Positions 9,848 through 17,710 of a stretch of 32,444 bases of DNA are shown here, one piece after another. A program made the translations under genes and the position numbers. A model generated the notes under the pieces. It searched no databases, was not told the DNA's origin, and saw nothing but the letters and a program-made list of their open reading frames with translations. The first letter of the stretch is position 1. Every line of letters begins with the position of its first letter. This DNA is from Eubacteriales Family XIII. Incertae Sedis bacterium (GTDB taxonomy: Bacteria; Bacillota; Clostridia; Peptostreptococcales; Anaerovoracaceae), in NCBI GenBank assembly GCA_031264295.1, contig JAISED010000065.1, forward strand, positions 1 through 32,444, given 5' to 3'.

Positions 9848-10573
9848 ATGGGTAGACATGGAACTATAGCGGGCAGGAAGGCGGCGCAGGATTCTAAGCG
9901 CGCGGCTGTTTTTACAAAATACGCGAGAGCGATTACGGTAGCGGCGAAGGCGGGAGGCGATCCGGATTACAATATCAGCCTGAAACACGCGATCGATAAG
10001 GCGAAGTCTATAAACATGCCGAACGACAATATTGCACGGGCAGTGAAGCGCGGCACGGGCGAACTGGCGGGCGAAACCTATGAACCCGGCAGTTTTGAAG
10101 GCTACGGCGCGGGAGGCGTCGCCGTTATAGTGGATATCCTGACAGATAACAAGAACAGAACCACTTCCGCGATAAAGCACACTTTTGACAGGTTCGGGGG
10201 CAATCTCGGCGTTCCCGGCTGCGTGTCCTATATGTTTGAACGCAAAGGCGTCATCATTATTGAGAGGACGGACGCCATAAACGAGGATTCGCTTATGGAA
10301 GTAGCGTTGGAAGCGGGCATGGAGGATATGGTCGCTTATGACGACAGCTTTGAGATAAGTACGGCTACCGATGATTTCGACAGCGTGGTCGACGCGCTAA
10401 AAGAGGCGGGCTACGAGTTTGTCGAGGCGGATATAGAGTATGTGCCCTCCATAGAAAACGCGCCGGAGTCACCTTCCGACATCAAGAATCTTACGCGGAT
10501 GATCGATGCCCTGGAGGAAAACGACGACGTGCAGAAGGTGTATACTAACTGCTCTGTGGAGTTGGGCGAGTAG
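9848..10573 (+). CDS. yebC: YebC/PmpR (TACO1) family protein
   Basis: The 241-residue product matches the family along its whole length. It starts MGRHGTIAGRKAAQDSKRAA and carries the conserved DPDYN, NMPNDNI and EGYGAGGVA segments in order. YebC-type proteins were described as DNA-binding regulators and more recently as ribosome-associated factors that help translation of difficult sequences; which applies here cannot be read from the sequence. AGGAG at 9831-9835 lies 12 nt before the ATG, somewhat far. The 118-bp gap upstream holds no clear promoter. The N-terminus reads GRHGTIAGRK where many homologues have GHSKWANIK, a known subgroup variation. Confidence 0.93.
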   Translation: MGRHGTIAGRKAAQDSKRAAVFTKYARAITVAAKAGGDPDYNISLKHAIDKAKSINMPNDNIARAVKRGTGELAGETYEPGSFEGYGAGGVAVIVDILTDNKNRTTSAIKHTFDRFGGNLGVPGCVSYMFERKGVIIIERTDAINEDSLMEVALEAGMEDMVAYDDSFEISTATDDFDSVVDALKEAGYEFVEADIEYVPSIENAPESPSDIKNLTRMIDALEENDDVQKVYTNCSVELGE

Positions 10574-10622
10574 GGGGAGAACGCGCGGGAACTATTACCA
10601 TGGCTAAGAGGAATGTGTAAAA

Positions 10623-10976
10623 ATGAAGAAGTTAACTTACTTTATTAGTTACACAACCCGCGACGAGAATGATGTTAAGCGAGCAAAATGGGTTGAGTTG
10701 GTTTTAAGAAACGAGCTTAGAGCCGAAACGATTATACAGGCGTACGATTTTAAGGTCGGCGATAATTTTAAGACATGTATGCACCAAGCGCTTATGCGCG
10801 CTGATGCTGTTGTGTGTGTGGGGACTCGCACTTATTTTGAGTCCGAAAATTGTATTATACTCGGACGCCCATTGAGAGATCTGACCGTCCGAAGCAATGA
10901 GCCGCCGATAAGAGATATTGACGCAAAGCGGGAAGTCTTTGATATCTTCTTTTCAGATAATGATTTGCAACTATAA
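10623..10976 (+). CDS. Truncated TIR-domain protein joined to nuclease-gene debris
   Basis: Residues 1-80 look like the front of a bacterial TIR domain. They contain YFISYTTRDENDVKRAKWVE, then QAYDFKVGDNFKTCMHQALM, then ADAVVCVGTRTYFES. Intact TIR domains continue with a C..EW helix and more strands; here the match stops after FESENC. The last 38 residues (RPLRDLTV, SNEPPIRDID, REVFDIFF) instead resemble the N-terminal part of Rpn/PD-(D/E)XK transposase-like nucleases, from memory of that family. The frame then stops. With part of the fold missing, NADase activity is unlikely. A ribosome-site-like AGAGGA lies 11 nt before the ATG. A broken gene fusion is the best reading; a short functional TIR adaptor is the alternative. 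Confidence 0.55.
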   Translation: MKKLTYFISYTTRDENDVKRAKWVELVLRNELRAETIIQAYDFKVGDNFKTCMHQALMRADAVVCVGTRTYFESENCIILGRPLRDLTVRSNEPPIRDIDAKREVFDIFFSDNDLQL

Positions 10977-11271
10977 TGTCCTTAACTGGGACAACAGACT
11001 CGCTGAGGAATTCACATACCGCAATGATTGCGGCAGGCAACTATCCGATATTACGGCTGCAATATTCATAGATTTGACGCAGGCAGAGGCTCAGTTTGAA
11101 CAGAAAACGGCTCAGTTTGAACAGAACCGGACTCAATTGGAACAGAACCGGACTCAATTGGAACAGGAAAGGGCTCAATTTGAGCAGACAAAGTTTCAAT
11201 TAGAACAATCGCTTGCTGACGCGCAAGCTATCATTGATGAATTACGCGCCAAGCTCGGTGAACGCATATAG
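10918..11271 (+). pseudogene. C-terminal remnant of an Rpn/PD-(D/E)XK-type nuclease with heptad-repeat tail
   Basis: This frame overlaps the end of the TIR fragment in a different phase and would need a TTG start with no ribosome site, so it is probably not expressed on its own. Its segment NVLNWDNRLAEEFTYR, then GRQLSDITAAIFIDLTQ, recalls the region before the tail in Rpn-family nucleases (an 'ILDF...LTD...IHFIEL' pattern). The upstream frame holds material like the start of the same family. The middle part with the catalytic residues appears deleted and the reading frame shifted. From 11089 onward the sequence is a regular coiled coil of six heptads rich in Gln and Glu. The identification rests on recalled motifs and is moderately uncertain. 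Confidence 0.45.
11089..11214 (+). repeat. 21-bp tandem repeats encoding coiled-coil heptads
   Basis: Six consecutive 21-bp units encode AQFEQKT, AQFEQNR, TQLEQNR, TQLEQER, AQFEQTK and FQLEQSL. The middle units are nearly identical in DNA, which points to recent slippage or unequal crossing-over. The phase of Phe/Leu residues is that of a coiled coil. Confidence 0.85.
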
Positions 11272-11355
11272 GAGGTTGACTACAAACCCTGTCGCATATC
11301 TTCGGCGTGAATTTTCGAATGTATATAATCTTGGGGAGCGTATGGAGGACATGCT

Positions 11356-11928
11356 ATGCCTTTCACAATAATTCGCGCAGACATAACAACGCTATGCGTT
11401 GACGCTATCGTCAATGCCGCCAACACCGGCCTGCGAATGGGCGGCGGTGTGTGCGGAGCGATATTCAGCGCAGCAGGGGTGCGAGAGCTTGCGGCCGCCT
11501 GCAGCAAGCTATCACCGATTAAGACCGGCGGAGCGGCCATCACGCCTGGATTCAAGCTGCCTGCAAAGTACGTCATTCACGCAGCGGGGCCGGTGTATCG
11601 GGACGGCAAAGAAGGCGAGGAAGAACTGCTTCGCGCCGCCTACACCAATTCGCTGCAACTAGCTATTGAGAACCAGTGCGAGAGCGTCGCGTTCCCGTTG
11701 ATTTCGAGCGGCATCTACGGCTACCCGAAGGCGGAGGCTCTCCGTGTTGCGATCGCCGCGATACGCGATTTCATAGGCAAACATGACATGGATGTGACTC
11801 TCGCAGTATTCGATAAGGAGGCGTTCGCGGTAGGCGAGGAACTGATGAAAAACGTCGGCGACAGTCTCGCGGGACGATCTGGGGAAAAAAACAAAAATAA
11901 CTTAAAAGCAACTAACGTCTTGAAATAG
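11356..11928 (+). CDS. Macrodomain protein (ADP-ribose binding or hydrolase, MacroD/YmdB type)
   Basis: The 190-residue product carries the macrodomain signatures: DAIVNAAN (16-23), the GGGVCGAIFSAAG loop (29-41), then IHAAGP, and PLISSGIYGYP near 115-123. Such proteins bind ADP-ribose and often remove it from O-acetyl-ADP-ribose or from proteins. No transmembrane segment is present, so it should be cytoplasmic. The last 25 residues are a polar, Lys/Asn-rich tail. GGAGG at 11344-11348 fixes the ATG, 7 nt downstream. A possible -10 (TATAAT, 11324-11329) has only a poor -35. It follows the broken TIR locus, which is suggestive because TIR enzymes make ADP-ribose derivatives, but the macrodomain itself looks like an ordinary stand-alone enzyme. 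Confidence 0.88.
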   Translation: MPFTIIRADITTLCVDAIVNAANTGLRMGGGVCGAIFSAAGVRELAAACSKLSPIKTGGAAITPGFKLPAKYVIHAAGPVYRDGKEGEEELLRAAYTNSLQLAIENQCESVAFPLISSGIYGYPKAEALRVAIAAIRDFIGKHDMDVTLAVFDKEAFAVGEELMKNVGDSLAGRSGEKNKNNLKATNVLK

Positions 11929-12172
11929 GCCAATTAATATGTTATATTGTTTTTACGAGCCAAAAATATCCTGAGATGTGCGTTAAGGCTATTTAATTTA
12001 TCCAACATTATGACGCACGGGAACCCGGGTTTTCGTATTCGATGCAAGGCCGCGCCAATTGCCGCGGAAGGCGGGGATACGGGACAGGACAACCACTTTC
12101 GGGGATAAGCTGTGTGAATTAGTAGTCTGACGGCATTTTGGGAGTTTTTGGTGAGGTTTGTGATTAGTCTAT

Positions 12173-12197
12173 TAGGGAACTTCTAAAAGTCCCCATA
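12173..12197. repeat. Dispersed hairpin repeat, copy 2, just before prmA
   Basis: TAGGGAACTTCTAAAAGT followed by CCCCATA matches the copy at 339-365. It can fold with GGGAACTT against AAGTCCC, one base bulged. It lies about 27 bp before the likely prmA start, so it may shape that mRNA leader. The rest of 11929-12172 contains only a 10-bp palindrome, AACCCGGGTT at 12022-12031, and no gene I can support. Confidence 0.4.
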
Positions 12198-12223
12198 TGC
12201 AGTTTGTGAATAAATGGAATATA

Positions 12224-13258
12224 ATGGAATATATTGAAGTGAAAGTATACGGAACCACCGTGGGTCTGGATATTGTAGCGGCGGTTCTGACGGATTATGG
12301 TATTGATGGGATCGCGATTGAAGACCCGGCGGATATCGCCGGGTTACTTGCGTGTAAGGATGAATATAACTGGGACTATTTTGATGAAGCTTTGTCGGTA
12401 GGCGAGGGCGCTTCCGGCGTAAAAGAGGCGGTTGCGTCATTTTATATTGAGAATAATGCTGAAGGCGCAGCTGTTTTTGAGGTCATACAGGCGGAGATTG
12501 CGCGTATCGGAGCGAATGCGGGCGTACAGCGCGAGGCTGGCGGCACAGGAGGCAGTGCGAGTAATAATCACGGCAACGACTCCCATAACGGCAGCCGGCC
12601 GAGACTGGGCAGTTTGCGTGTGGAGAGCTGTGTCCGTCTGGACGACGAGTGGAAAGACTCTTGGAAGGAGTTCTTTAAACCCAAGCGGATTACCGGCAGG
12701 CTTGTGGTAAAACCGGGCTGGGAGGATTGGAACGCGAAAGAGGGAGATATCGTCATTGAGATCGATCCCGGTATGGCGTTCGGTACAGGACATCATGAAA
12801 CGACTACGCTTTGCGCACGCTTACTGGAAGAGAATGTTACTCCGGGTTGCAGTGTGTTTGACGTTGGGTGTGGTTCAGGCATTCTATCTATAGCAGCCGC
12901 CATGCTCGGCGCAGGTGAGGTTCTGGCTGTCGATATAGATGAAATAGCTGTGGATGTGTCGCGTGAAAATGCGGCGGTAAACGGCTGCTGCGACAGAGTG
13001 AAGGTGATATGCGCCGATCTCAACGATGATATTGATTTCAAGGCGGATATCGTCGCCGCCAATCTGACTGCCGATCTCATCATAAAGCTTGCGAATAAGA
13101 TAAAAAGCAATCTTAAACCCGGAGGCGTGTTTGCGGCGTCAGGGATACTTGCCGAAAGGGGAGAATGCACTTCGAGGGCGATATCCGAGGCCGGATTTGA
13201 AATCAGACAGTTTCTGGTAGCCGGAGAATGGTGCGCTATAGAAGCGCTGGCGATATAG
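12224..13258 (+). CDS. prmA: Ribosomal protein L11 methyltransferase PrmA
   Basis: PrmA trimethylates ribosomal protein L11 using S-adenosylmethionine. The product is about 344 residues from the ATG at 12224, which begins MEYIEVKV like other family members. An ATG nine codons earlier gives an atypical extension. The substrate-binding segment MAFGTGHHETT precedes the SAM motif DVGCGSG (213-219), then VDIDEIAV and AANLTADLI. All family landmarks are present. An odd feature is a Gly/Asn/Ser/His-rich stretch at about 104-131, between the N-terminal recognition domain and the catalytic domain, longer than the usual linker. The next gene begins two bases after the stop, so it is the first gene of an RNA/ribosome-modification operon. 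Confidence 0.93.
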   Translation: MEYIEVKVYGTTVGLDIVAAVLTDYGIDGIAIEDPADIAGLLACKDEYNWDYFDEALSVGEGASGVKEAVASFYIENNAEGAAVFEVIQAEIARIGANAGVQREAGGTGGSASNNHGNDSHNGSRPRLGSLRVESCVRLDDEWKDSWKEFFKPKRITGRLVVKPGWEDWNAKEGDIVIEIDPGMAFGTGHHETTTLCARLLEENVTPGCSVFDVGCGSGILSIAAAMLGAGEVLAVDIDEIAVDVSRENAAVNGCCDRVKVICADLNDDIDFKADIVAANLTADLIIKLANKIKSNLKPGGVFAASGILAERGECTSRAISEAGFEIRQFLVAGEWCAIEALAI

Positions 13259-13260
13259 GA

Positions 13261-14013
13261 ATGAGCAGATTTTTTGTAGAAGCCTCACAGATAATGGGCG
13301 GTGAAATCATTATAAACGACACTCAGGATCTAAGGCATTTGATAAAGGTTCTAAGGGCGGCGCCCGGTTATATCACAGAGGTGTCCGACAAGTCCGGATG
13401 GGAATACAGGGCTGAGCTAGTACGGTTCGAAGGGGAAACGGGCGTTTTCAGGATTTTGGACAAGCAGCACTTCACCAGGGAGCCGAAATTGAAAGTCACG
13501 CTCTATCAGGGTATTCCTAAAGCCGCTAAAATGGAGCAGGTGATACAAAAGACCGTGGAACTCGGCGTCAGCCGTATAGTCCCTGTATTTTGCTCACGCA
13601 CCATAGCGACGGACACAGGCGGTACGGACAATAAGCTCACCCGGTGGCGTAAGATATCGGCAGAGGCTGTAAAACAGTGCAGGCGCGGTTTCATCCCGGA
13701 GATTGCCGCTCCTGTAAAGCTTAAAGACACGATTCCTGAGATCGCGTCGGCTGAAGCGGCGATTTTTCCCTATGAAGACGAAAGAGAATTTACGATAAAA
13801 GACTTCTTGCGCGGGATTTCTGAGAATATTTCAGTTAAGCCTCCCGCCACTGTATCTGTAGTGATAGGTCCTGAAGGCGGTTTTTCGGATGATGAAGCGG
13901 CAATGCTCAAAGGATCCGGCGTTACGGCTGTAAGTCTCGGTAAGACGGTGCTGCGGACGGAGACTGCGGGACTCGCCGCTCTGTCGATGGTTATGTACGA
14001 GCTGGAGCTGTAA
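13261..14013 (+). CDS. rsmE: 16S rRNA (uracil(1498)-N(3))-methyltransferase RsmE
   Basis: RsmE methylates N3 of U1498 in 16S rRNA. The 250-residue product starts MSRFFVEA at 13261, two bases after the prmA stop; an earlier ATG at 13228 lies inside prmA and would add 11 unrelated residues. The SPOUT-class knot is evident: IGPEGGFSDDE near 201-211 and LGKTVLRTETAGLAAL near 226-241, with GIPKAAKMEQVIQKTVELGV upstream. The prmA-rsmE pairing is common in Firmicutes. Tight spacing implies translational coupling. Confidence 0.95.
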   Translation: MSRFFVEASQIMGGEIIINDTQDLRHLIKVLRAAPGYITEVSDKSGWEYRAELVRFEGETGVFRILDKQHFTREPKLKVTLYQGIPKAAKMEQVIQKTVELGVSRIVPVFCSRTIATDTGGTDNKLTRWRKISAEAVKQCRRGFIPEIAAPVKLKDTIPEIASAEAAIFPYEDEREFTIKDFLRGISENISVKPPATVSVVIGPEGGFSDDEAAMLKGSGVTAVSLGKTVLRTETAGLAALSMVMYELEL

Positions 14014-15339
14014 TTGAACAGAGATAAGACGGTAGCTTTTCACACCCTCGGATGCAGGGTGAATCAATACGAAACCCAAGCGCTAAGGGAGAAGATGGCG
14101 GACTTAGGCTTTAGGTCGGTTGACGACGGCGAGGCGGCGGATGTATATGTCATAAACACATGTACGGTTACAGGGGTTTCCGATCGCAAATCAAGGCAGC
14201 TTATAAGACGCGCAAAGCGCAGCAATCCCAGCAGCATTGTCGCGGTGATAGGCTGCTATGCTCAGACCAGACCGGATGAGACCGCAGCCATGCCGGAGGC
14301 GGATATAGTGCTGGGGAGCGGCGATAAGAGCAGACTGCCTGCCCTCATTGAGGAATATATTGCAGGGAAAGCAGAACGCGTTTTCGACGTGTCCTCACTG
14401 GACGTGCTGACGGCATATGACGATCTGGGCGCTGTCACAGCGATGGATTCCCGCACGCGGGCATATATCAAAATAGAGGATGGCTGTGATAGGTATTGCG
14501 CCTATTGTGTTGTGCCTTACGCTCGCGGTGCGGTGAGGAGCAGAATCGCGGAGGATATAGTAGATGAGGCAAAGCGGCTTATATCCCGCGGATATAAGGA
14601 ATTAGTGCTGACAGGTGTTAATTTGGCGCTTTACGGCAGCGATTTCATAGGCGGTGCGGATTACAGACTTCATGATATAGTAAGGCTTTTAGACGGGCTT
14701 GAGGGGGATTTCAGAATAAGACTTGGCTCCCTCGAACCTACGGTGGTGAACGTGGATTACATAAAACATCTTCTGGTCTACCGGAAGCTATGTCCGTCTA
14801 TGCATCTGTCTCTGCAAAGCGGCAGTACGCGAGTGCTTAGAGAAATGGGACGCAGCTATACCCGAGAGGATTATATCGGGCTTGTCGATGAGCTGACGCG
14901 ATTCGACGCGGCTTACGGGGTGAGCACTGACATAATAGTGGGCTTCCCGGGAGAGACCGACGAAGATTTTGCTGAAAGCATGTCGATGATCGAGATGCTT
15001 GGGTTTTCCCATACCCATGTATTTCAATATTCTAAGCGTGAGGGGACGCGAGCAGCCTCGCTATGCGGGCAGATACCGGCGGAGGTCAAGGCCCGCCGAA
15101 GCCGTGCGCTTATCATAAAAGCCGCCGAAGCGTCTAAAACCTTTATCAATAGAAACATAGGTTCTGTTAAACGAGTGCTGACAGAAAAGCGCGATCCGGA
15201 GACGGGTCTTTGGGAAGGTCTTTCAGAGAACAATATGAGGGTCTTTTTTCATGGCGGAGCGGATCTGGAAGGGCGATTTACGGATGTGAGGATTAAGTCC
15301 GGTGCGGCGGAAGGCGCTTTGGGCGAATGTGAGGATTAA
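14014..15339 (+). CDS. mtaB: tRNA N6-threonylcarbamoyladenosine(37) methylthiotransferase MtaB
   Basis: MtaB is a radical-SAM enzyme that converts t6A37 of tRNA to ms2t6A. The 441-residue protein has the N-terminal methylthiotransferase cysteines in LGCRVNQYE, INTCTVT and VIGCYAQ. The radical-SAM cluster motif CDRYCAYC follows (C158, C162, C165), and a TRAM-like tail ends the protein. It starts with TTG at 14014, directly after the rsmE stop, with GGAG at 14004-14007. The C-terminus is unusual: its last residues are encoded by the first units of a 43-bp tandem repeat, and the stop lies inside unit two. Core catalytic parts are unaffected. Confidence 0.95.
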   Translation: MNRDKTVAFHTLGCRVNQYETQALREKMADLGFRSVDDGEAADVYVINTCTVTGVSDRKSRQLIRRAKRSNPSSIVAVIGCYAQTRPDETAAMPEADIVLGSGDKSRLPALIEEYIAGKAERVFDVSSLDVLTAYDDLGAVTAMDSRTRAYIKIEDGCDRYCAYCVVPYARGAVRSRIAEDIVDEAKRLISRGYKELVLTGVNLALYGSDFIGGADYRLHDIVRLLDGLEGDFRIRLGSLEPTVVNVDYIKHLLVYRKLCPSMHLSLQSGSTRVLREMGRSYTREDYIGLVDELTRFDAAYGVSTDIIVGFPGETDEDFAESMSMIEMLGFSHTHVFQYSKREGTRAASLCGQIPAEVKARRSRALIIKAAEASKTFINRNIGSVKRVLTEKRDPETGLWEGLSENNMRVFFHGGADLEGRFTDVRIKSGAAEGALGECED

Positions 15340-15468
15340 GCCCGGTGCAGTGAAAGGCGCCGTAGGTAAGTGTGAGGATTAAGCCTACGCAGCTAAAGGC
15401 GCTTTGGGTGAATGTGAGGATTAAGCCCGGTGCAGTGAAAAGCGCCGTTGGCTAGTATGAGAATTAAC
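15285..15468 (+). repeat. 43-bp minisatellite spanning the mtaB 3' end
   Basis: TGTGAGGATTAAG recurs at 15285, 15328, 15371 and 15413, with a decayed start at 15456 (TATGAGAATTAAC). The periods are 43, 43, 42 and 43 bp. Each unit continues with a CCGGTGCAG...AAAGGCGC-like block. Because 43 is not a multiple of three, each unit is read in a new phase; the frame in unit two gives the mtaB stop. Units differ at several positions, so the array is not brand new. It fills the whole gap between mtaB and the HIT gene. Confidence 0.85.
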
Positions 15469-15487
15469 ATTATGAAAGGAAAACACC

Positions 15488-15829
15488 ATGTCTGATTGTA
15501 TTTTTTGCAAGATCGCAGAGAAGGAAATCCCTTCTAAGCTAGTCTACGAAGACGATGATATTCTATGTTTCCATGATCTCGAACCTCAAGCGCCGGTACA
15601 TGTGCTGATTATCCCCAAAAAGCACATAGGCTCTTTGGATGAGGCAGGAGCGGACGACATCGCTGTTTTAGGCGCCTTACTGATAAAGGTAAAGGCAATA
15701 GCCGCCTCACTCGGACTTGAAAACGGCTATCGCTTGGTAAATAATTGCGGTGAGGACGGTATGCAGACAGTGAAGCATTTGCACTTCCATCTGCTGGGAA
15801 AAAGGAAGATGCTGTGGCCTCCCGGATGA
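15488..15829 (+). CDS. hinT: HIT-family (HinT-like) nucleotide hydrolase
   Basis: The 113-residue protein begins with the zinc-ligand-like CIFCKI and ends with the histidine triad HLHFHLLG (H97, H99, H101), the hallmark of HIT hydrolases. HinT-type members cleave purine nucleoside phosphoramidates such as lysyl-AMP. AAAGGA at 15475-15480 lies 7 nt before the ATG. The gene commonly follows mtaB in Clostridia. The symbol reflects the HinT subgroup and is less certain than the family. Confidence 0.92.
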   Translation: MSDCIFCKIAEKEIPSKLVYEDDDILCFHDLEPQAPVHVLIIPKKHIGSLDEAGADDIAVLGALLIKVKAIAASLGLENGYRLVNNCGEDGMQTVKHLHFHLLGKRKMLWPPG

Positions 15830-15905
15830 TGCCGCGCTCTGAACATTTCCGCGCCTGATAATACGAAGAGGTGAACATTATATATTGGATTGACGAGATT
15901 GAATT

Positions 15906-16364
15906 ATGAATTTTTCACAATGGATTATGATAATACTGGTAAGTATGACCCCGATTCTGGAATTAAAAGGGAGCATTATAACAGGGCTTGCGATGGGCTA
16001 TCCGCTTTGGGAGCTTTTCATAGTATCATGGGTTTTCTCATGTCTGCCGGCGCCCTTTGTGATACTCCTGCTTAAACCGCTGATGCATAAACTGAAGAAC
16101 ATGCCCCGTATCAAGGGCTTCATCGACAAACGCATAAAAAGCACTATGAAAAAAGCAAGTGTAATAGAAAAATACAGTCTCTGGGGACTGTTTATATTTG
16201 TCGCCATACCGCTGCCGGGCACGGGTATCTGGTCGGGCGCCCTCATCTCGTCGATCCTGGAGCTTGACTTAAAACGAGCGGTTTTGGCAATATCCGTTGG
16301 CAATCTGGTTGCAGGCGTGGCGATACTCACGGTGTTCAACGGGATCTTCAAAATCCTCAGTTGA
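15906..16364 (+). CDS. Small integral membrane protein, COG2426 'small multidrug export' family
   Basis: The 152-residue product is hydrophobic, with about four membrane segments. It carries the family patterns TPILELKGSIITGLAMG near the N-terminus and AIPLPGTGIWSGALIS in the middle, separated by a basic loop (KRIKSTMKK). The 'multidrug export' name of the family comes from annotation tradition; the transported substrate is unproven. The duplicated proline-rich re-entrant patterns resemble DedA-like transporters. It sits 76 bp after the HIT gene and converges with the ATPase gene on the other strand, ending 30 bp from it. The ribosome site is weak. Confidence 0.8.
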   Translation: MNFSQWIMIILVSMTPILELKGSIITGLAMGYPLWELFIVSWVFSCLPAPFVILLLKPLMHKLKNMPRIKGFIDKRIKSTMKKASVIEKYSLWGLFIFVAIPLPGTGIWSGALISSILELDLKRAVLAISVGNLVAGVAILTVFNGIFKILS

Positions 16365-16394
16365 GGAATTGATCAATCGCAGCTAAATATGCGT

Positions 16395-17663
16395 TCAGTT
16401 TTTCAGGCATCCAAGCGGCACGACCAATACGCCGTTTTTCATCCGAAAAGCATACTCCGTTCCCGTGAGCACCATCAAAAATGACGGCTCATTCATTTTC
16501 TCTGTGTCAACGGCCTGTTTAAGCCTGAGCAGGTTTTTTGAAGCATCCTCTATCGCTCCCGCTCCCATCTTGATCTCGGCGGCGCCCCAACGACCGTCCG
16601 CAAGCCCTATAACCGCATCTATCTCAAGCCCACTCTTGTCGCGGTAATGATATACATTTCCGTCTATGCTCTCCGCATATATCCGAAGATCCCTCACGCA
16701 AAGCGACTCAAACAGGAACCCGAAGGTGTTAAAGTCCGAAAGCAGTCGCTTGGGCGTCGCCCTGAGCGCGGCGGCCGCAATTGAGGGGTCGGTAAAATGA
16801 CGTTTAGCCGTGGTGCGGATTGCGGTCTTGGAACGCAGTTTGGCGCTCCAAGCGGGCAGATCCTCAATGACGAATATTTTTTTTAAGGCGCTGACGTATT
16901 GGTCAACAGTGACCTGCGACAGTGCCTCATCGTTTGCAATAAGGTCGTTCCGTATGGTCGTGGTCTTTGCTTCATTTGATATATTGCGTGATAAGGAACG
17001 CATGAGCGCCCTTACCCTGTCAGGATTTTTCTCAATGCTGTCGGCCTTTGAGATGTCTTCGTTGGCCACTGCCTCAAGGTAGTCCGCTGCAACGGTCAGA
17101 GCAATCCTCTCATCCGTCTCTCGCGCTACGGCCGGCCAACCGCCGCGATTGATCAGAAATGCCAACGCTTCAACGGAAACATTCGACCGCCCTTCCGGAT
17201 CGGAGGCGCCGTTGAACAGAGCCGTAAGGGACACTTCGCCTGTTGACTCGCCGCTCTCGAACAAAGACATAGTACGCATCTTCATACGCGCAATGCGCCC
17301 TGTTCCGGTGTGCATGTCATCCGTTCTGGTCGGCAAGACGGATCCGGTGAGGATGAACTGGCCGCTTGCATGCCTCTTGTCAACCGCAAAACGGACGGCG
17401 TTCCACAACTCGGGCGCTACTTGCCATTCGTCGAGCAAGCGCGGTGTTTCACCTTCGAGCAACAGTGATGGCTTCGTTTGCGCCGTCAACCTGTTTGCCT
17501 TTGAAGTGTCCGGATCCTGCATATACAGAACGCTTTTTGCAAACATCTCCGCAGAACTCGTTTTGCCGCACCACTTTGGTCCTTCTATTAAGACGGCGCC
17601 TTTCGCACGCAGCAACAGTTCTAGTTTTTCATCTGAAATTCGTTTTAAATATTCCATGCTCAT
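16395..17663 (-). CDS. AAA ATPase with DUF4143 C-terminal domain
   Basis: This 422-residue protein belongs to the widespread AAA/DUF4143 family of unknown cellular role. Walker A is GPKWCGKT (28-35), Walker B is RLLDEWQ (75-81), and a sensor-like ILTGSV follows. The C-terminal domain ends with SGLEIDAVIGL and AAEIKMG, a pattern like the PD-(D/E)XK fold often found there. A promoter sits directly upstream; its predicted start leaves only about 12 nt of leader and no clear ribosome site. The ATG at 17663 follows an in-frame stop; the ATG at 17657 is an alternative. A second family member lies behind it on the same strand. Roles in toxin-like or mobile-DNA settings have been suggested for the family, but nothing here proves one. 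Confidence 0.85.
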   Translation of the reverse strand: MSMEYLKRISDEKLELLLRAKGAVLIEGPKWCGKTSSAEMFAKSVLYMQDPDTSKANRLTAQTKPSLLLEGETPRLLDEWQVAPELWNAVRFAVDKRHASGQFILTGSVLPTRTDDMHTGTGRIARMKMRTMSLFESGESTGEVSLTALFNGASDPEGRSNVSVEALAFLINRGGWPAVARETDERIALTVAADYLEAVANEDISKADSIEKNPDRVRALMRSLSRNISNEAKTTTIRNDLIANDEALSQVTVDQYVSALKKIFVIEDLPAWSAKLRSKTAIRTTAKRHFTDPSIAAAALRATPKRLLSDFNTFGFLFESLCVRDLRIYAESIDGNVYHYRDKSGLEIDAVIGLADGRWGAAEIKMGAGAIEDASKNLLRLKQAVDTEKMNEPSFLMVLTGTEYAFRMKNGVLVVPLGCLKN

Positions 17664-17681
17664 AGTCTGTCACCCACATAT

Positions 17682-17710
17682 ATCATACTATGGACTTTTA
17701 ACTTTGTCAA
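17682..17710 (-). promoter_or_regulatory. Consensus promoter of the downstream AAA/DUF4143 gene
   Basis: Read on the minus strand, TTGACA (17705-17710) is followed after 17 bp by TATGAT (17682-17687). The -35 is a perfect match and the -10 differs at one base. The ATG at 17663 lies only about 19 bp past the -10, so the leader is very short. Confidence 0.7.

Noticed and set aside
10623-11928. Functional Thoeris defence system
   Set aside because: The TIR fold is truncated and followed by frameshifted debris, and the macrodomain has no membrane helices or fused effector.
15285-15468. CRISPR array at the 43-bp repeats
   Set aside because: Units are directly contiguous with no unique spacers and are diverged; it is a minisatellite. 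No cas genes are present.
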